A stretch of DNA of 64,000 bases from Neolewinella marina. GTDB taxonomy: Bacteria; Bacteroidota; Bacteroidia; Chitinophagales; Saprospiraceae. This document shows, one piece after another, positions 1 to 8,239 of the stretch (within the stretch, counting starts at the first letter, position 1; the number at the start of each line of letters is the position of its first letter). Location: positions 186,001-250,000 of the forward strand of contig NZ_PDLO01000003.1 in NCBI RefSeq assembly GCF_002631205.1, in the 5' to 3' direction. The position numbers were made by a program, and so were the translations under genes. The notes under the pieces were generated by a model, which did no database searches, was not told the origin of the DNA, and worked only from the letters and a program-made list of their open reading frames with translations.

Positions 1-2
1 AA

Positions 3-1544
3 CAACCGAGTGGAGCGCTGCCCCCGCCCCTGCGGCAGTACGCGCTGGACCTCAGCCACCTGGCCGGCTGGTCCGATGATGAGCTTCCGGTCGGTGACCT
101 GGCGACTAACCTCCCCGCAATGGTTACGCTGCGGACCTGGAGTGGGGGCAGCAGATCCTACGACGACAATCCCCTTCTGGACATCAAGGAGGGCCGGTAC
201 GATGATCTCTTCCAGCGCTTTCTGGGTGCATTGCCCGACGGGGGAGCGGGAGTTTTCCTGCGGTTCAATCCGGAAATGGAAGTTCCCGTCGAAGCGTATC
301 CCTGGCAGCAGTACCCCTCCGTTTACATCGAAGCATACCGGCATTTTGCCGCCCTTTGCGACAGCCTGGCACCCCAGGCCGTGCGGGTATGGGCACCGGC
401 GGGATACCCGGGCGCACTGGAGTATTACCCCGGTGATGACGTCGTAGATGCGGCCTCGGTCACCTTCCGCTACGCCGGGGAGCAGGAACTCTCGGCCTAT
501 CCCCGCGACCTGCCGGCGGAGGAAGAGCTATACCGACGGTTGCACCGGCTGCGTTTCCTTGCAGTTCCCATCTACGTAATCCACGAAGGGGACGCCGGTG
601 GACCACTGCCAGACCTGACGGGGGTGGTGGAGAAGCTTCGCGCAGCCCCCCAGGGTACCTATGGCGGCCTCCGATCCCTGGATGAGGTGGAGACGCACCG
701 TCGTCCCCACCGTCAGGTAGCGTTCACCTTCGGGCTTTACGACCCCCAGGGCCGCCTGCTGGGTGCCGAAAGCATTTCGGCGGAACACCTTTTCGTCGAT
801 TTCCGGTCCGTTCAGGACGGCTCCTTCGACTCCCTGATGCAGGCCGTGCGCGCCCGTGGGCATACCCCGATCGTCAGCTTTGAACCCTTCCACGCGCCCG
901 ACGACATCCGCGACAAGGATGTACTGGCGAACGTGGCGGCGGGACGGTACGACAAGGAGTTGCAGCGGCTGTACCGGACGCTGGGTGCAGCCGCCGACCG
1001 GGTGTACTTCCGCTACGCCCACGAGATGGAAATCCCCATCCACCGCTACCCCTGGCAGAGTCAGGACCCCCACACTTACATCCGGTCCTTTCGCTACGTT
1101 ATGGATCCCGGCAAACTACCCGCAAACGTGAACCGGGTCTGGGGACCGGCCGGCGACCGGGGCTCCCTGGAGTGGTATCCGGGCGACGACTACGTGGATT
1201 ACCTCAGCATTGCCATCTACGGCCTGCCCGACAAGAACATTACCGACCCCCGGAAGCAGGAGCAATTCGCCACCGTATTCAATCGCAAGATGTGGCGGAT
1301 GCGCTTCGTGGACAAGCCGGTGTTCATCACCGAATTCGGGGTGAAGGGGCCGGAGGACTATCAGACGGAATGGTTGCTGGGCGCGGCGCGGACCCTGCGG
1401 GGCGACGACCGGGTGGTGGGGATCAACTACTTCAATATGTCCGACACCCCCAAGGCCTGGGGAGACATTAAACCGCCGGACTGGAGCATCACCCGGGCTA
1501 CGCTGGATGCCTTTGTGGAGGAGTTGACCGGGGCCGGGAAGTAG
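3..1544 (+). CDS. Tandem GH26-like glycoside hydrolase (5'-partial)
   Basis: The reading frame is open from the window edge, so the true start lies upstream. The visible 513 residues hold two related modules. The second (from about nt 720) has FRYAHEMEIP near nt 1010-1040, resembling the acid/base region of glycoside hydrolase family 26, and VFITEFGV near nt 1320-1345, resembling its nucleophile strand. The first repeats this layout as LRFNPEMEVP (about nt 260-285) and IYVIHEGD (about nt 570-595), where the acid/base His is Pro and the nucleophile Glu is out of register, so it is probably non-catalytic. Both modules also carry a WxPAGxxGxLEYYPGDD-type block. GH26 enzymes cut beta-mannans and related glycans; the substrate here is unknown. 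The family call is by motif only. Confidence 0.7.
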   Translation, partial: QPSGALPPPLRQYALDLSHLAGWSDDELPVGDLATNLPAMVTLRTWSGGSRSYDDNPLLDIKEGRYDDLFQRFLGALPDGGAGVFLRFNPEMEVPVEAYPWQQYPSVYIEAYRHFAALCDSLAPQAVRVWAPAGYPGALEYYPGDDVVDAASVTFRYAGEQELSAYPRDLPAEEELYRRLHRLRFLAVPIYVIHEGDAGGPLPDLTGVVEKLRAAPQGTYGGLRSLDEVETHRRPHRQVAFTFGLYDPQGRLLGAESISAEHLFVDFRSVQDGSFDSLMQAVRARGHTPIVSFEPFHAPDDIRDKDVLANVAAGRYDKELQRLYRTLGAAADRVYFRYAHEMEIPIHRYPWQSQDPHTYIRSFRYVMDPGKLPANVNRVWGPAGDRGSLEWYPGDDYVDYLSIAIYGLPDKNITDPRKQEQFATVFNRKMWRMRFVDKPVFITEFGVKGPEDYQTEWLLGAARTLRGDDRVVGINYFNMSDTPKAWGDIKPPDWSITRATLDAFVEELTGAGK

Positions 1545-1677
1545 CGATGGACCGGACCGATCAGGAACAAGGTTAACAAATTGCCGTCCGGCGGTGAATA
1601 GAATTTCCATTATTGGGGGTTTGGGTTTTCTTTGTGGAGCGCATTGCCGCATCTCTTTCTCTAAACCATTACCCGCT

Positions 1678-4140
1678 ATGAATAAACCCTCTACACATTA
1701 TTGGGCCCTGATCCTGCTGCTCTGTCTGGGGTGGCTGCCCCGATCGGTTTCCGCCCAGGACAAGGATACCCTCCTGATCGACTTTGGCTCGGTTTCCTCG
1801 CCCGCCCCCTGGAACAACCTGGATGACTTCACCAGTGGCAGCATCGCTTCCCTGCTGAACGCCCGCTCGCTGCCTACGGCCTACGGAATTACCGTGACCG
1901 ACGCCTTCACCGGCGTCAATACGGCCGGAAGCCAGGATGCGGATCCCTCGCTTGGATTTCCCGCCACGGCTACCGGCGACAGCTTCTTTGGCAACACCGG
2001 CACCTTCAACGGCGCGGTTGAGCCCACCGGCGCCGTTACACTCAATGGCCTGCAGGCGGACAAGGAATACACCCTTACCATATTTGCCTCCCGGAACAAT
2101 ACCTCCGATACCCGGGAAGCTACCTATACCGCCCAGGGTCTAACCACGGAAACGGTCAGCCTTAACGCTTCCAACAACACCGCCACCGTAGTGCGGATGA
2201 CGCTGAAGCCGGCTGCGGATGGGACCATCATCCTGCAGGCCGGTCCGGGAGCCAACAACGACAACTCCACCGGTTTCTACTACCTCGGGGCTTTGATGGT
2301 GAGCTACGACAAGGAGGATACCCCGCCGCCCCCGCCACCTCCACCCAGCGGTCCGGATGAACTCGATACCGTACTTGTGGATTTCGGTGGTTCGACCCTG
2401 AGTCCCGCGCCCTGGAACAACATCACGGATCCCCAGGCCGGAGCGATTGCAGACCTGCAGAATTCAAGCGGCCTGCAGACCGGCTACGGCATCAACATCT
2501 TCGACCCCTTCAACAACATCAACACCAACGGTACCCAGAACCCGAATCCCGACCTCGATTTCCCCGCTACGGCCACCGGCGACAGCTTCTTCGGCAACGT
2601 AACGGAATTCGGCGGGCGTACGGAGCCCACCGCCGGGGTTGAGCTCACGGGCCTGAACCCCGACAAGATGTACACCCTCGAGTTGTTTGCCTCGCGGAGT
2701 GCCAGCGACAACCGGGAAACCCGCTTTGTCATCGACGGTGCAACCCGGGATACGACGTTGCTGGATGTGGCCTCCAACGCCGATAGCGTAGCTGTCTCCA
2801 CGGTGCAACCCCAACCCGACGGCACCATCCAGATCACCATTGGCCCGGGACCGAATAATACCAATAGCTCCGGCTTCTACTACCTGGGTGTGCTGCGCAT
2901 GACCTACGCCAACGAAGCGGCCGCCGGTGGATCCTCCCTTACGCTGACCGCACCAAATGGCGGAGAGTTCTGGCAGGCCGGGAAGTCACCTTCCATTACC
3001 TGGGAATCCCGCAACCTTACCTCCGTTATCCTGGAATACTCCCTGAATAACGGCCAGGAATGGACGACCATTGATACCGTGCCGGCGTTTAACGAAGCTT
3101 ATGAGTGGACGGTGCCCAATGCACCGACGGACTCCGCCCTGGTACGCATCCTGGCGGATACCCTCTTCGACGTCAGCGACGCGGTGTTCGAAATCTCCTC
3201 CGACACCACCACCTGCGAGATCGTCGTACTGGGCTCCTCCACCGCGGAAGGAACCGGCGCCTCCACTCCCGACAGCGCCTGGGTGGCCCGCTATGCCGAG
3301 TACTTGTCCCGCGATACCCGTTACGAGGTGATCAACCTGGCCCGGGGAGGCTATACCACCTACCACATCCTGCCCAATGGGGCCGAGGTGCCGGCCGGGG
3401 TGAACATCAGCCCTGATCCGTTGCGGAACGTGACCCGGGCGTTGACTTACAACCCCTTCGCCATCATCATCAACATGCCCTCCAACGACGCGGCCCGCAA
3501 CTTCCCGGTGGAGGACCAGCTGGCCAACTTCGCCACCGTGGTGGAAGAGGCCCGCAACGCAGGCGTGGAAGTATGGGTGGCCACCACCCAGCCCCGCAAC
3601 TTCACCAATACCGCCCAGGTGGAACTGCAGCGGGAGGTCCGGGATTCCATCTTCTCGATCTACGGAGAGCGTGCCATTGACTTCTGGACCGGCGTAGCCG
3701 ATGAAAACGGCTTCATCATCGACAGCCTGGACAGTGGTGACGGCGTCCACCTGACCGATGCGGGCCACCGGCTGCTCTTCGAACGCGTGCGTGCACTGGG
3801 ACTGGATACCTTCGACTGCTCGGGTACCACCAGCCTGGTTCCAAGCCCTGCCACCCCCCTGGCCGGTGTATCGGTATACCCCAACCCCAGCAGCGGCGGG
3901 CAACTCTTCGTTGAGTTCCCGGCCGGAGTGTCCGGTGCGGTGGAGGTTCGCCTCATTGACCTGCTGGGCCGCGAACGCTTCCGGACCCAGGGATTCGTTT
4001 CCGCCGGCCACCGCAACCGCATGGAAATCGCTACCGATCAGCTCAAGGCGGCCGGTCGGGGTGAGTACTTCATTTGCGTGGTCACTGCATTGCAGGATGG
4101 TGACCTGCGCCGGAAAGCATTCGGAGTGATGATTCGCTGA
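1678..4140 (+). CDS. Secreted SGNH/GDSL esterase with duplicated N-terminal modules and T9SS sorting domain
   Basis: This 820-residue protein begins with a clear signal peptide (MNKPSTHYWALILLLCLGW, cleavage near SVSAQ), which favours this ATG over one 84 nt upstream. Two related modules of about 185 residues follow, opening DTLLIDFGS (about residue 28) and DTVLVDFGG (about 229), each with SPAPWNN and FPATATGDSFFGN blocks, separated by a run of nine prolines and glycines/serines. A beta-sandwich-like segment starting LTLTAPNGGEFW spans about 420-505. The SGNH hydrolase domain (about 511-714) shows VLGSSTAEG, NLARGGYTT, NMPSND and DGVHLTDAGH, giving the Ser, Gly, Asn and Asp-His blocks. The C-terminus (VSVYPNPSSGGQLFVEF onward) is a type IX secretion sorting domain, so the enzyme is probably on the surface or released. 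The substrate is not evident; a carbohydrate esterase role is plausible. Confidence 0.85.
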   Translation: MNKPSTHYWALILLLCLGWLPRSVSAQDKDTLLIDFGSVSSPAPWNNLDDFTSGSIASLLNARSLPTAYGITVTDAFTGVNTAGSQDADPSLGFPATATGDSFFGNTGTFNGAVEPTGAVTLNGLQADKEYTLTIFASRNNTSDTREATYTAQGLTTETVSLNASNNTATVVRMTLKPAADGTIILQAGPGANNDNSTGFYYLGALMVSYDKEDTPPPPPPPPSGPDELDTVLVDFGGSTLSPAPWNNITDPQAGAIADLQNSSGLQTGYGINIFDPFNNINTNGTQNPNPDLDFPATATGDSFFGNVTEFGGRTEPTAGVELTGLNPDKMYTLELFASRSASDNRETRFVIDGATRDTTLLDVASNADSVAVSTVQPQPDGTIQITIGPGPNNTNSSGFYYLGVLRMTYANEAAAGGSSLTLTAPNGGEFWQAGKSPSITWESRNLTSVILEYSLNNGQEWTTIDTVPAFNEAYEWTVPNAPTDSALVRILADTLFDVSDAVFEISSDTTTCEIVVLGSSTAEGTGASTPDSAWVARYAEYLSRDTRYEVINLARGGYTTYHILPNGAEVPAGVNISPDPLRNVTRALTYNPFAIIINMPSNDAARNFPVEDQLANFATVVEEARNAGVEVWVATTQPRNFTNTAQVELQREVRDSIFSIYGERAIDFWTGVADENGFIIDSLDSGDGVHLTDAGHRLLFERVRALGLDTFDCSGTTSLVPSPATPLAGVSVYPNPSSGGQLFVEFPAGVSGAVEVRLIDLLGRERFRTQGFVSAGHRNRMEIATDQLKAAGRGEYFICVVTALQDGDLRRKAFGVMIR

Positions 4141-4172
4141 CCGTAAGGGCGCCCGGCGTAAGGAAGCGAAAG

Positions 4173-4217
4173 CACTGGTGGCTGCATCTCCTGATGGGGG
4201 TGTCGCCACCAGTGTTT
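4173..4217 (+). terminator. Hairpin downstream of the SGNH gene
   Basis: A perfect 10-bp stem (CACTGGTGGC at 4173-4182 with GCCACCAGTG at 4205-4214) closes a 22-nt loop and is followed by only three Ts. It lies 32 nt after the SGNH stop. The short T-run makes it a weak intrinsic terminator or a transcript-end stabiliser. Confidence 0.5.
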
Positions 4218-4343
4218 AGGGAGGGTAGGAGAGCGGTGGCTATCCCGGAGCGGGCCGATATTTTCCGTTGTTGAACCGAGATTTAAAGGAATCCTAACGG
4301 GAGAAATGGGGACCCGCCGCCGGGACGTGCGTACCTTGCTCGC

Positions 4344-5432
4344 GTGAATTTTCCCGAACAGACCCTGGACCTTGTAATCATCGGGCGGCCGATCCTGAGC
4401 AGTCACGTAAACCCGACTGCCCACCTCTACCGTGGCCTCATCAATGAGCTCTCCCACCACGGCCACCGGACCACCTACCTGGAGCCACAGGACCGTCTGG
4501 GACGGGCGCCCCGCGACATGTTCAAGTCGCCCTACTGCGAGGTCTGGTCCTACGAAAACCTCGACACCCTGCTGCGGGAATATTTGCCGGCAATCGCTTC
4601 GGCCGACCTGGTCATGCTCGGCTCCGGAGTAGCCGGGGCAGACCGCATTGCCCGCTGGCTGGCCAATGAAGCCCGGGGCATCAAGCTCTACTACGACACC
4701 GACCTGAGCCTCACCCTCCGCGGGCTGGAAACCGGAACGCCCAGTCCCTGCACCCTCTCCCGGGAATCCATGTCTGCCTTCGATATTTACCTGTCCACCA
4801 CCGGGGGGCCGGCCCTGAACCGCCTGGAGGAGGAGTTTGGGGTCAAGTGTGCCCGTCCCCTGTACGAGAGCATCGATCCCTTCTCCTTTTACCGGATGGA
4901 CATCGAAAAGACCTACGACCTGGGCTTCATCGGCTCATTCAAGCCGGAACGGAAAGAGCTGCTGGACAACCTCCTGCTGGCCCCCGCCGGCATGACGCCA
5001 AACCGCCGCTTCGTACTGGCCGGGGAGGGGTACCCGGTTGATGCCGACTGGCCGGATAACCTCACTTACGTGGAGCACCTTCCGGAAACGAACCGGGTGG
5101 ACTTTTACAACCGCCAAGCCTGTACCCTCATCCTTGGGCAGAGCAACCGCCGGCAGTTCGGCTATACGCCCACCATTCAGTTGCTGGCGGCTGCCGCTTG
5201 CGGGGTGCCCATCCTGACTGACCCCTGGGATGGCCTGGAGCTCTTTTTCGAGGACAAGCTGGAGCTGTTCTGCGTGGAGCAGGAGCACCACGTCCTGGAT
5301 GTGCTCTACGGCACGGACGAGGCCACCAAACGCAAGGTCGGGGCCCGGGCCCGCGAGCGGGTGCTATCCTGCCACACTACCGCCCAGCGCGCCCAACAAT
5401 TGTTGGGCTATTGGGAGGAAATTGCCGATTAG
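4344..5432 (+). CDS. CgeB-like glycosyltransferase family protein
   Basis: This 362-residue protein has no signal peptide. The start is GTG; a TACCTTGC box at 4332-4339 lies 4 nt before it. The N-terminal half begins LDLVIIGRPILSSH and carries a strand/loop like the first Rossmann domain of GT-B enzymes (ADLVMLGSGVAG). The C-terminal half contains DLGFIGSFKPER and GYTPTIQLLAAAACGVPILTDPWDGLE, the usual nucleotide-sugar-binding end of CgeB/Glyco_trans_1_2 proteins. Such proteins transfer sugars in spore-coat, surface or maturation pathways; donor and acceptor cannot be told here. The 3' end overlaps the convergent yaaA stop by 4 bp. Confidence 0.7.
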   Translation: MNFPEQTLDLVIIGRPILSSHVNPTAHLYRGLINELSHHGHRTTYLEPQDRLGRAPRDMFKSPYCEVWSYENLDTLLREYLPAIASADLVMLGSGVAGADRIARWLANEARGIKLYYDTDLSLTLRGLETGTPSPCTLSRESMSAFDIYLSTTGGPALNRLEEEFGVKCARPLYESIDPFSFYRMDIEKTYDLGFIGSFKPERKELLDNLLLAPAGMTPNRRFVLAGEGYPVDADWPDNLTYVEHLPETNRVDFYNRQACTLILGQSNRRQFGYTPTIQLLAAAACGVPILTDPWDGLELFFEDKLELFCVEQEHHVLDVLYGTDEATKRKVGARARERVLSCHTTAQRAQQLLGYWEEIAD

Positions 5433-6181
5433 CCGCGGACGTACACCCAGTCGTTCTCCGTACTCAGGTCTTCGCGGTAGACGTAGTCGTTCACTACCAG
5501 ATCCTTCAGGGGGTCGGCCGTGCGGATCCCTTCCAGAGTAATGAGGCGGGCCATCCGTCCGCGGGCGCGCTTGGCGTTGAAGGCGATGACGCGGTGCTTG
5601 TCCCCGTGGGGCTCCTTGAAGTGGATGTTCAGGATCCGGCCGTCAACGTGCTCAGGCCGAACGCTGCGGAAATACTCCTGGCTGGCCAGGTTAAGCACCA
5701 GGCCGCTGCCTTCCTCCGCCAGGTCGGCATTGAGGAGTTGGGTGATCTTGTCGCCCCAGAAGGCGTAGAGGTTTTTGCCGCGCTTGGTGGACAATCGGGT
5801 GCCCATTTCCAGGCGGTAGGGCTGCATCAGGTCGGCGGGGCGCAGGATGCCGTAAAGTCCCGAGAGGATCCGGATTTGCTGGTTGGCAAAGGCGAATTCC
5901 CGGTCGCTGAAGTCGTCGGCTTCTAGGTCCTGGTACACGTCGCCCCGGAAGGCCAGCAGGGCAGCCTTGCCTACGGCTTCCTCGGCGAAGGACTGATAGC
6001 GCTCATAGTTAAGTTCCGCGAGCTTGTCACTGATGGACATCAGTTTACCAAGCTTGCGGGCCGACTGCCGCTGCAGGGTGCGTACCAGCTCGTGGGTATC
6101 GGCGAGCATGCGGGGAGCCGTGCCACCGGCCCCGGCCGGCGACATATCCAGCGTCTTGGCTGGAGAAAGAAGGATTAACAT
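5429..6181 (-). CDS. yaaA: Peroxide stress protein YaaA (UPF0246)
   Basis: The 250-residue protein opens MLILLSPAKTLDMSP, the signature of the YaaA/DUF328 family, and matches the usual 250-260 residue length. Conserved blocks include RYQSFAEEAVGKAALLAFRGDVYQDL and the C-terminal FNAKRARGRMARLI. In E. coli YaaA limits free intracellular iron and so protects DNA and proteins from hydrogen peroxide; the family binds DNA in vitro. The gene ends a minus-strand run hscB-yaaA with a 3-nt gap. The link to hscB (Fe-S cluster assembly) fits a shared iron theme, but co-function is inferred. Confidence 0.92.
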   Translation of the reverse strand: MLILLSPAKTLDMSPAGAGGTAPRMLADTHELVRTLQRQSARKLGKLMSISDKLAELNYERYQSFAEEAVGKAALLAFRGDVYQDLEADDFSDREFAFANQQIRILSGLYGILRPADLMQPYRLEMGTRLSTKRGKNLYAFWGDKITQLLNADLAEEGSGLVLNLASQEYFRSVRPEHVDGRILNIHFKEPHGDKHRVIAFNAKRARGRMARLITLEGIRTADPLKDLVVNDYVYREDLSTENDWVYVRG

Positions 6182-6184
6182 GGG

Positions 6185-6691
6185 TTAAATCTTTTCACGC
6201 AGACGGAGGAGGTACCGCCGCTTGAGGTAGTAGTCTTTGAGCTGCTCCAACTCCTGTGGGCTGACGGTTTCGTCGTCGTAGGATTCCAGAATTGGGGCAA
6301 CTTCCCGGTCCAGATCGGCCTCCAGCTGATCGATCAGGCCGGTGACCTTAAGCCGCACGCTGGGGTCGTCTTCGAATTCCAGCTCCATCAGGGCCTCGTT
6401 CACCTCCATGATTTCCAGCAGGAAGTCCTGGGGTACCTGGTTGCTGCCTTCTTCCCCCAGCACGCCCTTCACTTCCAGGAGGTGCTTCAGCCGCAGGTCG
6501 TCGTCGGCCAGCACCTTGTAGGCCTGGTTGTTCAGGGTACTCTTTTCCAGCACTTCCTGTTGGGCTTCCTCATCCTTCAAGGTGTGGAAGTCGGGGTGGA
6601 ACCGCTTGGAATTGGCATAAAAGCTGCGCTTCAGGGCAGCTTGGTCAACCCTGGGGGAGGGCCGCAGCCCGAAAAAACTGAAATAATTCAT
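6185..6691 (-). CDS. hscB: Fe-S cluster co-chaperone HscB (J-domain)
   Basis: This 168-residue protein has an N-terminal J domain (about residues 1-75) with the HPD motif in KRFHPDFHT and the lead-in YFSFFGLRPSPRVD typical of HscB. The C-terminal three-helix domain (about 85-168) contains FLLEIMEVNEAL, the HscB region that contacts the scaffold IscU. HscB stimulates the HscA ATPase and delivers IscU to it for cluster transfer. No hscA or iscU lies in the window. The gene starts 2 nt after the rseP stop and is followed by yaaA 3 nt later, so the three are probably co-transcribed. Confidence 0.88.
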   Translation of the reverse strand: MNYFSFFGLRPSPRVDQAALKRSFYANSKRFHPDFHTLKDEEAQQEVLEKSTLNNQAYKVLADDDLRLKHLLEVKGVLGEEGSNQVPQDFLLEIMEVNEALMELEFEDDPSVRLKVTGLIDQLEADLDREVAPILESYDDETVSPQELEQLKDYYLKRRYLLRLREKI

Positions 6692-6693
6692 GC

Positions 6694-8037
6694 TTAATTG
6701 TTGATCCAGCGCCAGATGTCGAGTCCGTTGGCGAGTACCACCAGGCCGAGTACGATGACAAAGCCGACCATGGTGGCCCGTTCCATGAACTTGTCGCTGG
6801 GCTTGCGACCCGTAACTACTTCATAAAGCAGGAACATCACGTGGCCACCGTCGAGGGCGGGGATGGGCAGCAGGTTCATAAACGCGAGGATCAGCGACAG
6901 GGAGGCGGTCATGTACCAGAAACGCTCCCAGTTCCAGGTGCTGCCGAACATGGAGCCGATGCTGGCGAACCCGCCGAGGCTCTCGGTGACCTTGATGTTG
7001 CCGGCGAACATCTGTCCGAAGGCCTTGAACTGGTCACTGAGGAAACTGACGCCCTGGTTGACGCCGGCGGGCAGGGATTCCACGAACCCGTATTCCTGCC
7101 GCTCGGTCTTGTAGAAGTAATCGGGGGGAGCAACGGCCACGCCGATGCGTCCCTCCTCGGTAAGGGTGAGGGGAACCTCCTTGATGGTTTCGCTGTCCTT
7201 CGGCTGGATGCCCAGGGTAACGGTTTGTCCTTTCTGCCGCTGGATGATTTCGGTAAACTGGTCAAAGTAGGGGGTGGGGGTACCATCCACGCTCACGACC
7301 CGGTCCTCTTTCTGTAGGCCGGCGGCTTCGGCCGGGCCACCCGGGGCCACGTCGGCCACCACCAGGGGCATGCGCATGGTGAAGAGGCGGGCGTTCTTGT
7401 TTTCGTACCGCGTAAGCAGGTCGGTCCACTTGGGATCGACGTCCACGATTACCGTTTCGCCGCCGCGGTTCACCTCAATGTCGCGGGCGTTGTTGATCGC
7501 GATCTCCCGCAGGACGATGCGGTCGTTGAAGCGCTCGAAGGGCACCTGGCCCACCCGCAGGATGTGGTCGCCGCTTTCGAGGCCGATCTCCTGTCCGAGG
7601 CTGTCGGCGGCAATGCCGGCGGTGATGTTTTCCGCGGGGAAGTACTCCTCCCCGTAGGCGAAGAGCACCATGGCATAAATGAAGAAACCGAGGAAGAAAT
7701 TCACCGTAACCCCGCCCAGCATGATGATGAGGCGTTGCCAGGCCGGCTTGGACCGGAACTCCCAGGGCTGGGGCTCCTGTTCCATCTGGTCGGTGTCGAA
7801 GCTTTCGTCGATCATCCCGCTGATCTTGACGTAGCCGCCGAGGGGCAGCCACCCAACTCCGTACTCCGTTTCCCCGATCTGCTTCTTGAACAGGCTGAAG
7901 CCGGGGTCGAAAAACAGGTAGAATTTTTCCACCCGCGTGCCAAAGAGGCGAGCCGGAAGGAAGTGGCCGAATTCGTGCAGCACGATCAAAATGGAAAGGC
8001 TCAGGACCAACTGCCCAACGGTAATCAATGTATCCAT
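6694..8037 (-). CDS. rseP: Site-2 protease RseP, inner-membrane zinc metalloprotease
   Basis: The 447-residue membrane protein has the zinc motif HEFGH near residues 21-25 inside the first transmembrane helix, followed by the Bacteroidota-type extension FYLFFDPGFSLFKKQ. Two PDZ-like segments are visible (around GQEIGLESGDHI and GGPAEAAGLQKEDRV). The second catalytic site is in FMNLLPIPALDGGH near residue 395, supplying the metal-binding Asp. Site-2 proteases cut transmembrane segments, classically anti-sigma factors such as RseA, in envelope stress signalling. A TAACTTTA box on the minus strand at 8049-8042 lies only 4 nt before the ATG, suggesting a leaderless or very short 5' UTR. Confidence 0.93.
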   Translation of the reverse strand: MDTLITVGQLVLSLSILIVLHEFGHFLPARLFGTRVEKFYLFFDPGFSLFKKQIGETEYGVGWLPLGGYVKISGMIDESFDTDQMEQEPQPWEFRSKPAWQRLIIMLGGVTVNFFLGFFIYAMVLFAYGEEYFPAENITAGIAADSLGQEIGLESGDHILRVGQVPFERFNDRIVLREIAINNARDIEVNRGGETVIVDVDPKWTDLLTRYENKNARLFTMRMPLVVADVAPGGPAEAAGLQKEDRVVSVDGTPTPYFDQFTEIIQRQKGQTVTLGIQPKDSETIKEVPLTLTEEGRIGVAVAPPDYFYKTERQEYGFVESLPAGVNQGVSFLSDQFKAFGQMFAGNIKVTESLGGFASIGSMFGSTWNWERFWYMTASLSLILAFMNLLPIPALDGGHVMFLLYEVVTGRKPSDKFMERATMVGFVIVLGLVVLANGLDIWRWINN

Positions 8038-8147
8038 GCGGTAAAGTTAGAACCCGGTAGTTTAAACGCCGACCGGGTCAATTAGTAACGACCGGGAAAG
8101 GCGATGGTTGAGCAACCACTAATCCGCCGTAGTTGCCAGAACAACAT

Positions 8148-8178
8148 TTTGTGTTTCAAAAACAAGGCCGTAGGTTTG
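8148..8178 (+). promoter_or_regulatory. Consensus Bacteroidota promoter of the aromatic amino acid operon
   Basis: TTTG at 8148-8151, then exactly 19 nt, then TAGGTTTG at 8171-8178. This matches the -33/-7 consensus TTTG-N19-TAnnTTTG of the Bacteroidota primary sigma factor. Transcription would start about 5-8 nt downstream, close to the leader-peptide ATG at 8186. Confidence 0.8.
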
Positions 8179-8185
8179 TGTCATC

Positions 8186-8239
8186 ATGACGAAAAGCACT
8201 TTCTATTTCTGGTTTAGCTTTTACTGCCTACGCGAGTAG
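8186..8239 (+). CDS. Phe/Tyr/Trp-rich leader peptide of the pheA operon attenuator
   Basis: This 17-codon reading frame encodes MTKSTFYFWFSFYCLRE. Seven of the eight residues at positions 6-13 are aromatic: four Phe, two Tyr and one Trp. It ends in TAG at 8237-8239. It lies between the promoter and a terminator upstream of pheA, the position of pheL and trpL in enterobacteria. By analogy its translation would report the charging of tRNA-Phe, tRNA-Tyr and tRNA-Trp, matching an operon whose last enzyme feeds all three amino acids. No Shine-Dalgarno sequence is visible, and the predicted transcript start is only a few nt upstream, so initiation may be leaderless. The role is inferred from layout and composition. 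Confidence 0.8.
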   Translation: MTKSTFYFWFSFYCLRE

